Assembly (NCBI GenBank): GCA_934699135.1
Contig: CAKUVM010000002.1
Coordinates: 69,296-133,295 of the forward strand
DNA: 64,000 bases
Direction of reading: 5' to 3'
DNA from: an uncultured Bacteroidales bacterium
GTDB lineage: Bacteria; Bacteroidota; Bacteroidia; Bacteroidales; Marinilabiliaceae
Shown: positions 8,463 to 17,937 of the stretch, piece by piece
Numbering within the stretch: position 1 is the stretch's first letter
Layout: every line of letters starts with the position of its first letter
Made by a program: the position numbers and the translations under genes
Notes under the pieces: model-generated
Told to the model about the DNA's origin: nothing
The model's database searches: none
Seen by the model: only the letters and a program-made list of their open reading frames with translations

Positions 8463-11400
8463 ATGGTACACGAAGTAAGGAAAGTGGTCATCCTTGGCTC
8501 CGGCGCCCTCAAGATTGGCGAAGCCGGCGAGTTTGACTATTCGGGGTCGCAGGCCCTCAAGGCTCTCAAGGAGGAGGGAGTCAGGACCGTTCTCATCAAC
8601 CCAAACATCGCGACAATCCAGACGTCGGAGAACATTGCGGACAAGATCTACTTCCTGCCCGTGACCCCTTACTTCGTCGAGCAGGTCATAAAGAAAGAGA
8701 AGCCGGACGGCATCTTGCTCTCCTTTGGCGGCCAGACGGCCCTCAACTGCGGCGTGTCCCTCTTCAAGGGCGGCGTGTTGAAGAAGTATGGCGTGAAGGT
8801 GCTCGGCACCCCCGTGGAGGCCATCATCGACACAGAGGACCGCGAGATCTTCGCCAACATGCTGAAGAGCATCGACGTCAAGACCCCCCACAGCATCGCC
8901 GTGAACACCGTGGAGGAGGCCTTGGCGGCGTCAGACAAGATCGGCTTCCCCATCATTGTCCGCGCCGCCTACACCCTCGGCGGCATGGGATCCGGCTTCT
9001 GCTCCAACCGCGAGGAGCTGATCCGGCGCGCCGAGAACGCCCTGTCATACTCCAACCAGATCCTCGTCGAGGAGAGCCTCAAGGGATGGAAAGAGGTGGA
9101 GTATGAGGTGGTTCGAGACGCCTATGACAACTGCATCACCGTCTGCAACATGGAGAACTTCGACCCTCTCGGCATCCACACCGGCGAGAGCATCGTGGTG
9201 GCCCCGTCGCAGACGCTCTCCAACAGCGAGTATCACAAGCTCCGCGAGCTTGCCATAAAGATTGTGCGCCACGTGGGCATCGTGGGCGAGTGCAACGTCC
9301 AGTACGCCCTCGACCCCTTCTCGGAAGACTACCGCGTCATCGAGATCAACGCTCGCCTGAGCCGCTCGTCGGCCCTGGCCTCCAAGGCCACGGGCTATCC
9401 TCTGGCCTTCGTGGCGGCCAAGCTGGGCCTTGGCTACGGCCTCTGGGAGCTCAAGAACTCCGTCACCAAGACCACCCCGGCGTTCTTTGAGCCGGCGCTG
9501 GACTACATTGTGTGCAAAATCCCGCGTTGGGACCTGGGCAAGTTCGCCGGAGTCTCCAAGCAGATTGGCTCCAGCATGAAGTCGGTTGGCGAGATCATGG
9601 CCATCGGCCGTTGCTTTGAAGAGGTCATCCAGAAAGGCCTCCGCATGGTGGGCCAGGGCATGCACGGCTTCTGCGCCAACCAGCCGCTCAAGGGCATAGA
9701 CATCCGCCAAGAGCTGGAGAACCCGACAGACAAGCGCGTCTTCGCCATAAGCGAGGCCATGGCGGGCGGCATGACGGTGGACGAGATCCACAACATCACC
9801 AAGATTGACAAGTGGTTCCTCTATAAGCTGCAACATCTCGACCAGATCCGCCGCAAGCTCACGGAGGCCAACAAGATACAAGACATCCCGGACGACCTGC
9901 TCCGCGAGGCCAAGAAGTGCGGCTTCAGCGACTTCCAAATTGCCCGCCTGGTGGGCAAGGACGGCAGCCGCAAGATGGAAGACCAGCAGCTTGAGGTCCG
10001 CACCTACCGCAAGAGCCGCGGCATCGTGCCGGTTGTCAAGCAGATAGACACCATGGCCGGCGAGTTCCCCGCCCAGATCAACTACCTCTACCTCACCTAC
10101 TGCGGCACGGAGAACGACGTGCACTACGTTGGCGACCATCGCTCCGTCATCGTGCTGGGCTCCGGAGCCTACCGCATCGGCTCATCGGTAGAGTTTGACT
10201 GGTGCTCGGTGAACGCCATCAACACCATCAAGAGCCAGGGCCTGCGCTCCGTCATGATAAACTACAACCCCGAGACCGTCTCGACGGACTATGACGTGTG
10301 CGACCGCCTCTATTTTGACGAGCTGACAGAGGAGAGGGTGCTTGACATCATTGAGCTGGAGAACCCCAGGGGCGTGATTGTCTCGGTGGGCGGCCAGATT
10401 CCTAACAACCTGGCCATGAAGCTCTATCGCCGCAATGTGCCCATCCTCGGCACGTCGCCCATCAACATCGACAGGGCCGAGAACCGCTCCAAGTTCTCAA
10501 GCCTGCTTGACGAGCTGCACATTGACCAGCCGCGCTGGAGCGAGCTGACGACGATAGACGACATATATAAGTTCGTAGACGAGGTGGGATTCCCCGTCTT
10601 GGTGCGCCCGAGCTACGTGCTTTCCGGCGCGGCCATGAACGTGGTCTCGAACCGCGAGGAGCTGGAATATTTCCTCAACCTGGCCGCCAACGTCTCCAAG
10701 GAGTTCCCTGTCGTCGTCTCGCAATTCATTGAGCAAGCCAAGGAGATTGAGTTCGACGCCGTGGCCCAGGGTGGCGAGGTGATAGCCTACGCCATATCGG
10801 AACACGTTGAGTTCGCCGGCGTGCACTCTGGCGACGCCACCATCGTCTTCCCGCCCCAGAAACTCTATGTCGAGACCGTCAAGCGCATCAAGAAAGTTGC
10901 CCGCAAGATTGCCAAAGCGTTGGAGATCAGCGGCCCGTTCAATATGCAGCTTATGGCCAAGAACAACGAGATCATGGTCATTGAGGTCAACCTGCGAGCC
11001 TCGCGCTCGTTCCCGTTCGTGAGCAAGGTGCTCAAGGTCAACCTCATTGAGCTTGCCACGCGCGTCATGCTCGGCCTGCCTGTGGAGAAGCCTTCAAAGA
11101 GCCTCTTCGACATAGACTACGTCGGCATCAAGGCACCTCAGTTCTCCTTCGCCCGCCTCCAAAAGGCCGACCCGGTCTTGGGCGTCGACATGTCGTCCAC
11201 CGGCGAGGTGGGTTGCATAGGCAACACGTTTGACGACGCCATATTGGAGTCGATGCTCTCCGTGGGTTACAGGATTCCGAAGAAGAACATCCTCATCTCC
11301 TCCGGCGGGGCCAGGGCCAAGCTGGAGCTGCTCGAGGCCGCCAGACTGCTCAAGAGCAAGGGCTACAACCTCTTCGCCACTCACGGCACTCAGAAATATC

Positions 11401-11681
11401 TCCAAGAGAATGGCGTGGACAGCACACTGCTCTACTGGCCCGATGAAAACATGCAGCCCAACGTGGTGGACTACATCCGCGACAAGAAGATCGACCTGGT
11501 GGTGAACATCCCGAAAGACCTCACCCACAACGAGCTGGCCAACGGATATAAGATCCGCCGCGACGCCATAGACTTCAACGTGCCCCTCATCACCAACGCC
11601 CGGCTTGCCAGCGCCTTCATCAAGGCTTTCTGCCGCATGGGCGCGGACGAGTTGCCCATCAAGAGCTGGGACGAGTATTAG
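8463..11681 (+). CDS. carB: Carbamoyl-phosphate synthase large subunit
   Basis: CarB joins bicarbonate, ammonia (channelled from CarA) and two ATP into carbamoyl phosphate for pyrimidine and arginine synthesis. The 1072-residue length is typical. Both ATP-grasp halves are present: the first (GSGALKIGEAGEFDYSGSQA near residue 11, later NARLSRSSALASKATGYPLA) and the second (GSGAYRIGSSVEFDWCSVN near 565, then EVNLRASRSFPFVSKV). A C-terminal MGS-like regulatory domain (from ~930; LISSGGARAKLELLEAARLL) also occurs, where allosteric effectors bind in related enzymes. The partner carA is not adjacent: 960 bp of non-coding DNA lie upstream and a terminator plus the kor operon downstream. The ATG at 8463 fits the start of homologues. 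Confidence 0.97.
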   Translation: MVHEVRKVVILGSGALKIGEAGEFDYSGSQALKALKEEGVRTVLINPNIATIQTSENIADKIYFLPVTPYFVEQVIKKEKPDGILLSFGGQTALNCGVSLFKGGVLKKYGVKVLGTPVEAIIDTEDREIFANMLKSIDVKTPHSIAVNTVEEALAASDKIGFPIIVRAAYTLGGMGSGFCSNREELIRRAENALSYSNQILVEESLKGWKEVEYEVVRDAYDNCITVCNMENFDPLGIHTGESIVVAPSQTLSNSEYHKLRELAIKIVRHVGIVGECNVQYALDPFSEDYRVIEINARLSRSSALASKATGYPLAFVAAKLGLGYGLWELKNSVTKTTPAFFEPALDYIVCKIPRWDLGKFAGVSKQIGSSMKSVGEIMAIGRCFEEVIQKGLRMVGQGMHGFCANQPLKGIDIRQELENPTDKRVFAISEAMAGGMTVDEIHNITKIDKWFLYKLQHLDQIRRKLTEANKIQDIPDDLLREAKKCGFSDFQIARLVGKDGSRKMEDQQLEVRTYRKSRGIVPVVKQIDTMAGEFPAQINYLYLTYCGTENDVHYVGDHRSVIVLGSGAYRIGSSVEFDWCSVNAINTIKSQGLRSVMINYNPETVSTDYDVCDRLYFDELTEERVLDIIELENPRGVIVSVGGQIPNNLAMKLYRRNVPILGTSPINIDRAENRSKFSSLLDELHIDQPRWSELTTIDDIYKFVDEVGFPVLVRPSYVLSGAAMNVVSNREELEYFLNLAANVSKEFPVVVSQFIEQAKEIEFDAVAQGGEVIAYAISEHVEFAGVHSGDATIVFPPQKLYVETVKRIKKVARKIAKALEISGPFNMQLMAKNNEIMVIEVNLRASRSFPFVSKVLKVNLIELATRVMLGLPVEKPSKSLFDIDYVGIKAPQFSFARLQKADPVLGVDMSSTGEVGCIGNTFDDAILESMLSVGYRIPKKNILISSGGARAKLELLEAARLLKSKGYNLFATHGTQKYLQENGVDSTLLYWPDENMQPNVVDYIRDKKIDLVVNIPKDLTHNELANGYKIRRDAIDFNVPLITNARLASAFIKAFCRMGADELPIKSWDEY

Positions 11682-11716
11682 CATCGGCGGCGTAGGCCGA
11701 ACAACCAAACCATAGT

Positions 11717-11755
11717 GGCCCGGCGCCATGACAATAGTCATGGCGCCGGGCCTTT
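11717..11755 (+). terminator. Intrinsic terminator of carB
   Basis: Perfect 16-bp stem (11717-11732 with 11737-11752) around an AATA loop, followed by a short T run. It lies 35 bp after the carB stop. Confidence 0.85.
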
Positions 11756-12078
11756 CCGTTTGCCATGGGCCCCACCGTCGGCCGCAAGGGATTGCCATAC
11801 GCAAGATTGCATGGCGAACCATACGTGAAGGACTATTTTTTAACGTTCAGGGCCTCAGTCAGTGAAAAATTCACCCCTTGGGGCGAAGCCCGACTTTGCA
11901 ATCTCACCACATATAAAGCAATTTCGCCCCAAAACCCGCCGCTGACGCCACTTTTAAGGCGCAGGCATACCAAAGGGGCTTGCCTTATGCGCGCAAGTTG
12001 TTTCCTTTGCTTTCGCCATCCGGCACAGGGCGCGCCCCTTGGCCGGCAAGGAAGCAAAAGAAAAGGAGAAGAAGAAAA
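11756..12078. other. Spacer before the 2-oxoacid oxidoreductase operon, with likely promoter
   Basis: No supported gene. It holds a likely promoter for the operon: TTG at 11980-11982, 19 bp, then TTCCTTTG at 12002-12009 (one mismatch to TAnnTTTG). The predicted transcript start is near 12016, which makes the upstream in-frame start at 11980 untenable for the first gene. Confidence 0.5.
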
Positions 12079-12411
12079 ATGGCAGACAAAAGAAAAGACG
12101 GCGCAAGCCTGCCGGAGGGCATCCATCAGACCGTCTTGCGCATTGTGCACGCCACGGTGCAACAGGGCGTGGTGGAGATCGACGCGGAGCGGTGCAAAGG
12201 CTGCGAGCTGTGCGTCTATGAATGCCCCGCGCACACGCTGCGCCTCTCCGGCGGGGTTAACCTGCGCGGCTTCCGCCACTCGGAGCAAGTGAGGCCTGAC
12301 AGGTGCATAGGCTGCGCCAGTTGCGCGCTGATATGCCCCGACGGCTGCATAACCGTCTACCGCCACTCCACAATCCCCAATTCGCTTAGGGAGGAGCTTC
12401 AGAAGCTATGA
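12079..12411 (+). CDS. korD: 2-oxoacid:ferredoxin oxidoreductase delta (4Fe-4S ferredoxin) subunit
   Basis: This 110-residue protein carries two 4Fe-4S motifs, CKGCELCVYECP and CIGCASCALICPDG. It is the small electron-transfer subunit that takes electrons from the TPP/CoA centre of the complex and passes them to ferredoxin. The ATG at 12079 is preferred over the longer frame from 11980 because AAAAGGAG lies 11-18 bp upstream and the predicted transcript starts near 12016. It overlaps the alpha-subunit gene by 4 bp (ATGA), a sign of translational coupling. Whether the complex uses 2-oxoglutarate (Kor) or branched-chain 2-oxoacids (Vor) cannot be decided from sequence alone. Confidence 0.85.
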   Translation: MADKRKDGASLPEGIHQTVLRIVHATVQQGVVEIDAERCKGCELCVYECPAHTLRLSGGVNLRGFRHSEQVRPDRCIGCASCALICPDGCITVYRHSTIPNSLREELQKL

Positions 12412-13505
12412 GCGACGAGACAAGACTACTGAAAGGCAACGAGGCTCTGGCCCTCGCCGCCATACGCTACGGCGTCGACGCCTATTTCGGCTACCCCATC
12501 ACTCCACAGAGCGAAGTGATGGAGACCCTTATGGCCCAGCGACCCTGGGCCTCGACGGGCATGACAGTGATGCAGGTGGAGAGCGAGGTCAGCGCCATCC
12601 ATATGGTCTACGGCGCGGCCGCCACGGGCCGCAGGGCCATGACGTCGTCATCGGGACCGGGCATAAGCCTCATGCAGGGCGGCATTTCATATATGTGCGG
12701 GGCCAACCTGCCGTGCCTCATTGTCAACGTGATGCGCGGAGGCCCAGGCCTCGGCACCATCCAGCCCAGCCAGGGAGACTACTATCAGGCCGTCCGCGGC
12801 GGCGGGCACGGAGACTATCACGTCTTCACCTTGGCGCCAGACAGCGTGCAGGAGATGGCGGACTTCGTCTCCGTGGCTTTCGACTGGGCCTTTGAATACC
12901 GCAACCCTGCCATGATTCTGGCCGATGGCACCATTGGCCAGATGATGGAGAAAGTGGTGCTTCCCGCCCCGCGCCGCAGGCTCTCCGCCCAAGAGGTGGA
13001 GGAACGGTCGCCCTGGGCCGCCAACGGCACCATGCGCCACCGCATGCCCAAAAACAGGATAACGAGCCTGGAGCTGGACCCCGCGATGATGGAGGCCAAG
13101 AACCAAGACCGCGAAGACCGGTATGCGCGGGCCGAGCGCGAATGCGTCCGCTACGAGGAGATAAAGACCGAAGACGCAGACATTGTGCTGGTGGCGTTCG
13201 GATCCTCGGCGAGGGTGTGCACCAAGGCCGTGGAGCTGGCCCGCGAAGAGGGCATCAAGATGGGGCTCCTGCGCCCCGTCACACTGTGGCCATTCCCAAA
13301 GGAGGCCATAGCCCGAGAGGCCGCTCGCTCCAAAGCCATGCTGGTGGTTGAGCTAAACGCCGGCCAGATGATAGACGACGTGCGCCTGGCCGTGGCGGGC
13401 AGAATTCCCGTGGAACACTTCGGCAGGCTGGGCAGCGGCGTGATCCTGACACCGGCAGAGATTGTGGACGCGGCCGAGAAGATGGCCAAAGAGAGAAACA
13501 TTTAG
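12408..13505 (+). CDS. korA: 2-oxoacid:ferredoxin oxidoreductase alpha subunit (VorB/KorA type)
   Basis: Alpha subunit (365 residues) of the four-subunit oxidoreductase that converts a 2-oxoacid plus CoA to acyl-CoA, CO2 and reduced ferredoxin. Family signatures include LLKGNEALALAAIRYGVDAYFGYPITPQ split over residues ~7-34, the glycine-rich TSSSGPGISLMQGG near 82-95 and the thioredoxin-like C-terminal domain (LLRPVTLWPFPKEAI near 288). In anaerobes the reaction supplies or fixes carbon by reductive carboxylation and balances redox. It overlaps korD by 4 bp and is followed 28 bp later by korB with its own strong ribosome site. Confidence 0.92.
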   Translation: MSDETRLLKGNEALALAAIRYGVDAYFGYPITPQSEVMETLMAQRPWASTGMTVMQVESEVSAIHMVYGAAATGRRAMTSSSGPGISLMQGGISYMCGANLPCLIVNVMRGGPGLGTIQPSQGDYYQAVRGGGHGDYHVFTLAPDSVQEMADFVSVAFDWAFEYRNPAMILADGTIGQMMEKVVLPAPRRRLSAQEVEERSPWAANGTMRHRMPKNRITSLELDPAMMEAKNQDREDRYARAERECVRYEEIKTEDADIVLVAFGSSARVCTKAVELAREEGIKMGLLRPVTLWPFPKEAIAREAARSKAMLVVELNAGQMIDDVRLAVAGRIPVEHFGRLGSGVILTPAEIVDAAEKMAKERNI

Positions 13506-13533
13506 CCCGCAGGGCCGAGAGAGGAGGAGAATA

Positions 13534-14364
13534 ATGGAACCGAATAGCCTCAAAAAGGAAGACAACATAGTGTATCGGAGGCCGCGCCTCTTGACCGACG
13601 CCAACATGCACTACTGCCCGGGCTGCTCGCACGCCACAATCCACAAGATTGTGGCCGACGTGCTGGGCGAGATGAAGCTAGACGACAAAGTGATTGGCGT
13701 AAGCCCGGTGGGATGCTCCGTCTTCATATATAACTACATAGACATTGACTGGGTGGAGGCCGCCCACGGCCGCGCGCCGGCTGTGGCCACAGCCATCAAC
13801 AGGCTGAACCCCGACAAGATGGTCTTCACCTATCAGGGAGACGGCGAGCTGGCGGCCATTGGCACGACAGAAGTCATCCACGCCTGCAACAGGGGCGAGA
13901 ACATAACCATCATATTCATCAACAACGCCGTCTATGGCATGACGGGCGGGCAGATGGCACCCACCACCCCACTGGGCATGAAGACCGTGACATGCCCCGA
14001 CGGCCGCACCGTGGAGCTCAACGGATATCCGCTGCCCATAACGGAGCTGCTGTGCCGTACCGAGGGCACATGCTTCGTGAGCCGCGAGTGCGTCACAAGC
14101 TACAAGAGCGTGATCCACGCCAAGAAAGCCTTGCGCCGCGCCTTTGAGAACACGCTCGCAAAAAAGGGCACGTCCGTCATCGAGTTCATGGGCACTTGCT
14201 GCTCCGGATGGAAGATGACCCCGCACGACGCCAACGCATGGCTAGACGAGAGGATGAAGAGCATGAAGATGGGAACGCTCAAAGCCTTGGACAAGAAGAT
14301 GGAGCCGCACCCATACTCCGCGCCCGTACAGGCCAACATAGGAGACAGGGCGCTTCGCTTCTAG
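13534..14364 (+). CDS. korB: 2-oxoacid:ferredoxin oxidoreductase beta (thiamine pyrophosphate) subunit
   Basis: The beta subunit binds thiamine pyrophosphate and magnesium and carries out decarboxylation. The TPP motif is clear: GDGELAAIGT near residue 102 through INNAVYGMTGGQ near 129. Conserved cysteines include HYCPGC (26-31) and VGCS (59-62). The ATG at 13534 follows GAGGAGGAG, an unusually strong Shine-Dalgarno for this window. The longer frame from 13462 would overlap korA heavily and is rejected. Length 276 residues, normal for the split beta subunit. Confidence 0.93.
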   Translation: MEPNSLKKEDNIVYRRPRLLTDANMHYCPGCSHATIHKIVADVLGEMKLDDKVIGVSPVGCSVFIYNYIDIDWVEAAHGRAPAVATAINRLNPDKMVFTYQGDGELAAIGTTEVIHACNRGENITIIFINNAVYGMTGGQMAPTTPLGMKTVTCPDGRTVELNGYPLPITELLCRTEGTCFVSRECVTSYKSVIHAKKALRRAFENTLAKKGTSVIEFMGTCCSGWKMTPHDANAWLDERMKSMKMGTLKALDKKMEPHPYSAPVQANIGDRALRF

Positions 14365-14412
14365 CCCGCCACGGATCACAGAAAAACAAACACAAGAAAG
14401 AGACAAATAAAT

Positions 14413-14979
14413 ATGACGAGCGAGATACTTATAGCCGGCTTCGGCGGCCAAGGCGTCCTATCCATGGGCAAGACCCTGGCCTACGCCGGGGTGCTCCGCG
14501 GCAAGGAGGTGACGTGGCTGCCAAGCTACGGGCCCGAGCAGAGGGGCGGCACGAGCAACGTGACCGTGGTCATCTCCGATGAGCGCATCAGCTCCCCGAT
14601 TGTGGACACGTTCGACGTGGTGATAGCCCTCAACCAGCAGAGCCTGACCAAATTCGAGAGCCGCGTCAAGCCCGGAGGCATTTTGGTCTATGACCGCTAC
14701 GGCATACAGAACAAGCCCACGCGGCAAGACATCCGCGTCTTTGGCGTAGACGCCACTCAGACGGCCAACGCCAACGGGCTGCAAAAGATGACGGGCATAA
14801 TGGTGCTGGGCGCGCTGCTGGGCGTTGACCACATAATGGACAACGGCGCCATTATGGAAAGCCTGAAGAAGACATTGCCGGAGCGATACCACGACTTGCT
14901 GCCCGCCAACGAGAAAGCCCTGCTGATGGGCGAGAAGATGGCCGTGCGGGAAGACGGCGCGACAGCCTCGGCCGCCTAG
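14413..14979 (+). CDS. korC: 2-oxoacid:ferredoxin oxidoreductase gamma subunit
   Basis: Gamma subunit (188 residues) of the same complex, belonging to the pyruvate/ketoisovalerate oxidoreductase catalytic domain family. The N-terminal GFGGQGVLSMGKTLAYAG and SYGPEQRGGTSNVTVVIS are family hallmarks, and the subunit forms the CoA-binding side of the complex in homologues. It is the last gene of the operon, 48 bp after korB, and is followed by a strong terminator. Confidence 0.92.
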   Translation: MTSEILIAGFGGQGVLSMGKTLAYAGVLRGKEVTWLPSYGPEQRGGTSNVTVVISDERISSPIVDTFDVVIALNQQSLTKFESRVKPGGILVYDRYGIQNKPTRQDIRVFGVDATQTANANGLQKMTGIMVLGALLGVDHIMDNGAIMESLKKTLPERYHDLLPANEKALLMGEKMAVREDGATASAA

Positions 14980-15018
14980 CCCCGCAGGCACGCCCGCGCA
15001 GCGAGTGAAAAACAACAC

Positions 15019-15083
15019 TTCCCCGCCCCTCTAGACCCCTCCGGGTGCTTGCTCGGAGACAGAGTGGGCGGGGAATTTTTTTT
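15019..15083 (+). terminator. Intrinsic terminator of the kor operon
   Basis: Inverted repeat TTCCCCGCCC (15019-15028) / GGGCGGGGAA (15066-15075) with a long, partly self-pairing loop, followed by a run of eight T. Confidence 0.8.
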
Positions 15084-15179
15084 GCGCTCCATCCGCCGCG
15101 CCAACAAGAAACCGCCCGCCGCGGAGGAGCTGACCTCACGCGACGGGCGGCAAACGCAGATATGAACGACGAAAAAACG

Positions 15180-17876
15180 CTAGAAACCTGCTTTGAGAGT
15201 CACGCCAAAGACGCTAGGCGCGCCAGGCACGAATGTCGGGAACCCTATCTGACGGCCACTGTTGCCCGCGTCGACAAGGAAATGCTCGTCTAGCACATTC
15301 TTTCCAAAAACGCTTGCCTCAAAGCGCGCACGGCCCGGCTTGAACTGCCACCCTGCCACAAAATTGAGAATGCCGTAGCCATCTTGAGTGAGATCCTCCT
15401 CGTTGGAGTCCTCAAAATAGACCTTGCTCTTGTAAGCGTAGCTTGGGCGGAGGAAGACTCCCATTTTGCCTCGCAACGGGAACATGATGTCGGCGCCGGC
15501 CGAGAAAGAGTGCTTGGGCGTGAGCCTGAACCTGTTGCCGGCATATTGCTGAGGCTGGCCGTTGCCGTCTTTATCATTGAACTTACCGTCAATGTAGGCA
15601 TAGTTTCCAAACAGCACCAGGCTGCGCACCGGGGACCACTTCACGCTCGCCTCAAGCCCGAAGCTGTGAGCCTTGCCGGCATCGTCCGCCACATATATCC
15701 GGGCCGCTGATGTGTTTGACTCCGCCAGGCGCGTGGTCTGGAAGTGACTCCAATCATAATAGTAGAGGCAGAAGTCGTAGGCCAGGTGGCCACGCCCCAC
15801 AATGCCCTTGACGCCAGCCTCGTAGCTAATTATTATCTCGGGGCGGAGGCGGCACACGTCATCGGGCCCATTGTTGAAGGCTATGACGCCAGGCCTGCGG
15901 CCGCGGGAGACGCTGGCGTAGGCATTGTTGCGCCCAAACTCATATTGCAGGGCCGCGCGGCCCACCCACGAGATGTAGTCGTCAGAGGCGGAGACGCGCG
16001 CCGAAGGCTTATACATGACGGCGCCGAAGACAGGGTCGGGTACCGTAGGACTCTCATATTCAGTCTTCTGGTGCTCATATGTGCCGCGCAGGCCAGCCGA
16101 CGCCGAGAGGCCGCCCACAATGTTGAACGTGGCGTCGGCATAGACCTCGGCGGCCTGATTGACGCCATAGTTGGTGGCGGACTCGCGATAATCCTCATTA
16201 AGTGGCAGCGCGCTCATGGCCTTCAGCTGGCCAAGGAACTGACTGCCGCTCTCGCCGAGCATGGCCCCCAATTGGTCAAGCCCCACGCCGAGCGCGCTCA
16301 TGAGAGCCGCGTCAATGTCGCCATAGAAATCGGGGGTGGCGGCAACAGGCTTTGTGAGGTCATAGCTCTCGGGAAACCACTTGTCCATCAGCCCGTCTAG
16401 CAGCGCCGAGATGGCCGGCTTGTAGGCCGCCATCTCGGCGGGCAGCAATGAGGGCAGCGCGGCGGCATATTGCTCAAAGCTCGGGCGGGCGGCCGCGGCG
16501 AACCCTTTGTAGGCGTAGGCGGGGAAGAGATACTGCATGTTTGTGGCAATGTCCACCCGCTGGTTCGAGTTCTCATAGAAATAGCTCGCGCCAAAGAACC
16601 CGTCGAGCCGCTCCGTTGCATCGAAATTGAAACGGAACTCTTGGCTAAACTGCCGCCCCTTGGCATATTCGCCACAGTCCAGCAAAGGCAAGTAAGTGCC
16701 GTCGGCATCGAACTCCTCATCGGCCTTGAAAGCGCGGAAGCCAGTGATGCTGGACATCTTGAGGTTGTTGGAGAGCGTGGCCGAGGCCAAGAGCGTGGCT
16801 CCGCCCAAGTCACGGACAATGCCAAGATCCGAGCCGCGGTTCAGGGCGGCGGCTGTCCAAAACTTGGTGTCTCCACCCTCAGGGGCCAGACGTTCGCTCT
16901 TAAAGGAGGTGCCGGGATAGTCATCATGCTGATAGTCCAAGACTAGGTCCCAGACGCAGTTTTCCCCCGCGAAGAGACGGGTGGAGTTTCGCACGGCAAT
17001 GGCCTTCTTGCCGTTGAGCCGTCCGCCGAGGCGGTTGTCAACATATCCGTCATGCTTGTCAAACGAGAAAGCGAGACGGTTGGCCAACTTTCCGCTCACA
17101 ATGGGTGTGTTGACGTAGCCGCTCACGCCGAGCTGACCGCGAGTGCCCACGTTGAGGCTGAGTTCCGCCCCGAACTTATCCACGGCGCGATGACGCACGA
17201 AGTGTATGGCGCCAATCTCGGCTCCGCGACCGAAGAGGGTGCCCTGCGGCCCCTTTACCACCTCAACCCTCTCCAAGTCAAACAGCTCTACCACAGAGGC
17301 GCGGCTGCGCGAGATGGACACCTCGTCTTGAAAGACAGATATGCGCGGCTGCGAATATGCCGCCCCGTCATCGGACGTGACGCCGCGAATCACATAGCCG
17401 GGGTTATTGGGGCTCTGGATCTGGGCTTGCAAGCCCGGAATGAAGTCGGCCATATCGTCGAGCTGCTTCACGCCCAGCAGGGCCACGTCCTTGCCCGACA
17501 GGGCGTTGACAGCCACTGGGACGTCGATGGCCGTCTGCTGGCGTTTCTGCGTGGAGACCACCACCTCGCCAAGCATCTCGCTGTCGTCTTCCAGAGCCAC
17601 GTAGAGGTCATTGCCCGCCGGCCGCTCCACGCTGTCGAAGCCCACGCACGAGAAGACGAGAGTGGCGCCGGCTGGCACATCGCGCATGGCGAAACTGCCG
17701 TCAACACCCGTGGCCACGCCCTTGGAAGAACCCTTGACCACCACGGTCACGCCAGGCAGCGGCTCGCCAGCCGCCGAGACCACGCGCCCGGTCACGGACG
17801 CCGTCTGCGCCCATACTTGGGCGGACATGACAGCGGAGGCCGCCAGAGCCACCAGACGCCTTGAATAGATTTGCAT
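15180..17876 (-). CDS. TonB-dependent outer-membrane receptor paired with a metallophosphoesterase
   Basis: TonB-dependent receptor of ~898 residues. The ATG at 17876 gives a clean signal peptide ending in VWAQ (residue 24); the longer frame starts at GTG and is disfavoured. A carboxypeptidase-regulatory-like domain (VTGRVVSAAGEPLPGVTVVV; ~27-105) precedes the plug (DDMADFIPGLQAQ; GPQGTLFGRGAEIGAIHF near 210-230) and the barrel, which ends in FGVTLKAGF. The plug motif FGRGAEIGAIHF departs from the usual YGS/GGAIGGVI pattern. There is no SusD partner, so it is more like a siderophore, cofactor or small-ligand receptor than a SusC. It follows the metallophosphoesterase by 61 bp on the same strand and is probably co-transcribed. 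The substrate is unknown; a phosphorylated ligand is only a guess from the neighbour. Confidence 0.85.
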   Translation of the reverse strand: MQIYSRRLVALAASAVMSAQVWAQTASVTGRVVSAAGEPLPGVTVVVKGSSKGVATGVDGSFAMRDVPAGATLVFSCVGFDSVERPAGNDLYVALEDDSEMLGEVVVSTQKRQQTAIDVPVAVNALSGKDVALLGVKQLDDMADFIPGLQAQIQSPNNPGYVIRGVTSDDGAAYSQPRISVFQDEVSISRSRASVVELFDLERVEVVKGPQGTLFGRGAEIGAIHFVRHRAVDKFGAELSLNVGTRGQLGVSGYVNTPIVSGKLANRLAFSFDKHDGYVDNRLGGRLNGKKAIAVRNSTRLFAGENCVWDLVLDYQHDDYPGTSFKSERLAPEGGDTKFWTAAALNRGSDLGIVRDLGGATLLASATLSNNLKMSSITGFRAFKADEEFDADGTYLPLLDCGEYAKGRQFSQEFRFNFDATERLDGFFGASYFYENSNQRVDIATNMQYLFPAYAYKGFAAAARPSFEQYAAALPSLLPAEMAAYKPAISALLDGLMDKWFPESYDLTKPVAATPDFYGDIDAALMSALGVGLDQLGAMLGESGSQFLGQLKAMSALPLNEDYRESATNYGVNQAAEVYADATFNIVGGLSASAGLRGTYEHQKTEYESPTVPDPVFGAVMYKPSARVSASDDYISWVGRAALQYEFGRNNAYASVSRGRRPGVIAFNNGPDDVCRLRPEIIISYEAGVKGIVGRGHLAYDFCLYYYDWSHFQTTRLAESNTSAARIYVADDAGKAHSFGLEASVKWSPVRSLVLFGNYAYIDGKFNDKDGNGQPQQYAGNRFRLTPKHSFSAGADIMFPLRGKMGVFLRPSYAYKSKVYFEDSNEEDLTQDGYGILNFVAGWQFKPGRARFEASVFGKNVLDEHFLVDAGNSGRQIGFPTFVPGAPSVFGVTLKAGF

Positions 17877-17937
17877 AACAATCAGTATTGTCTTGTGTAT
17901 TATGGAGGTTAAAATCACTTAGCCATACGCTCCGCCA

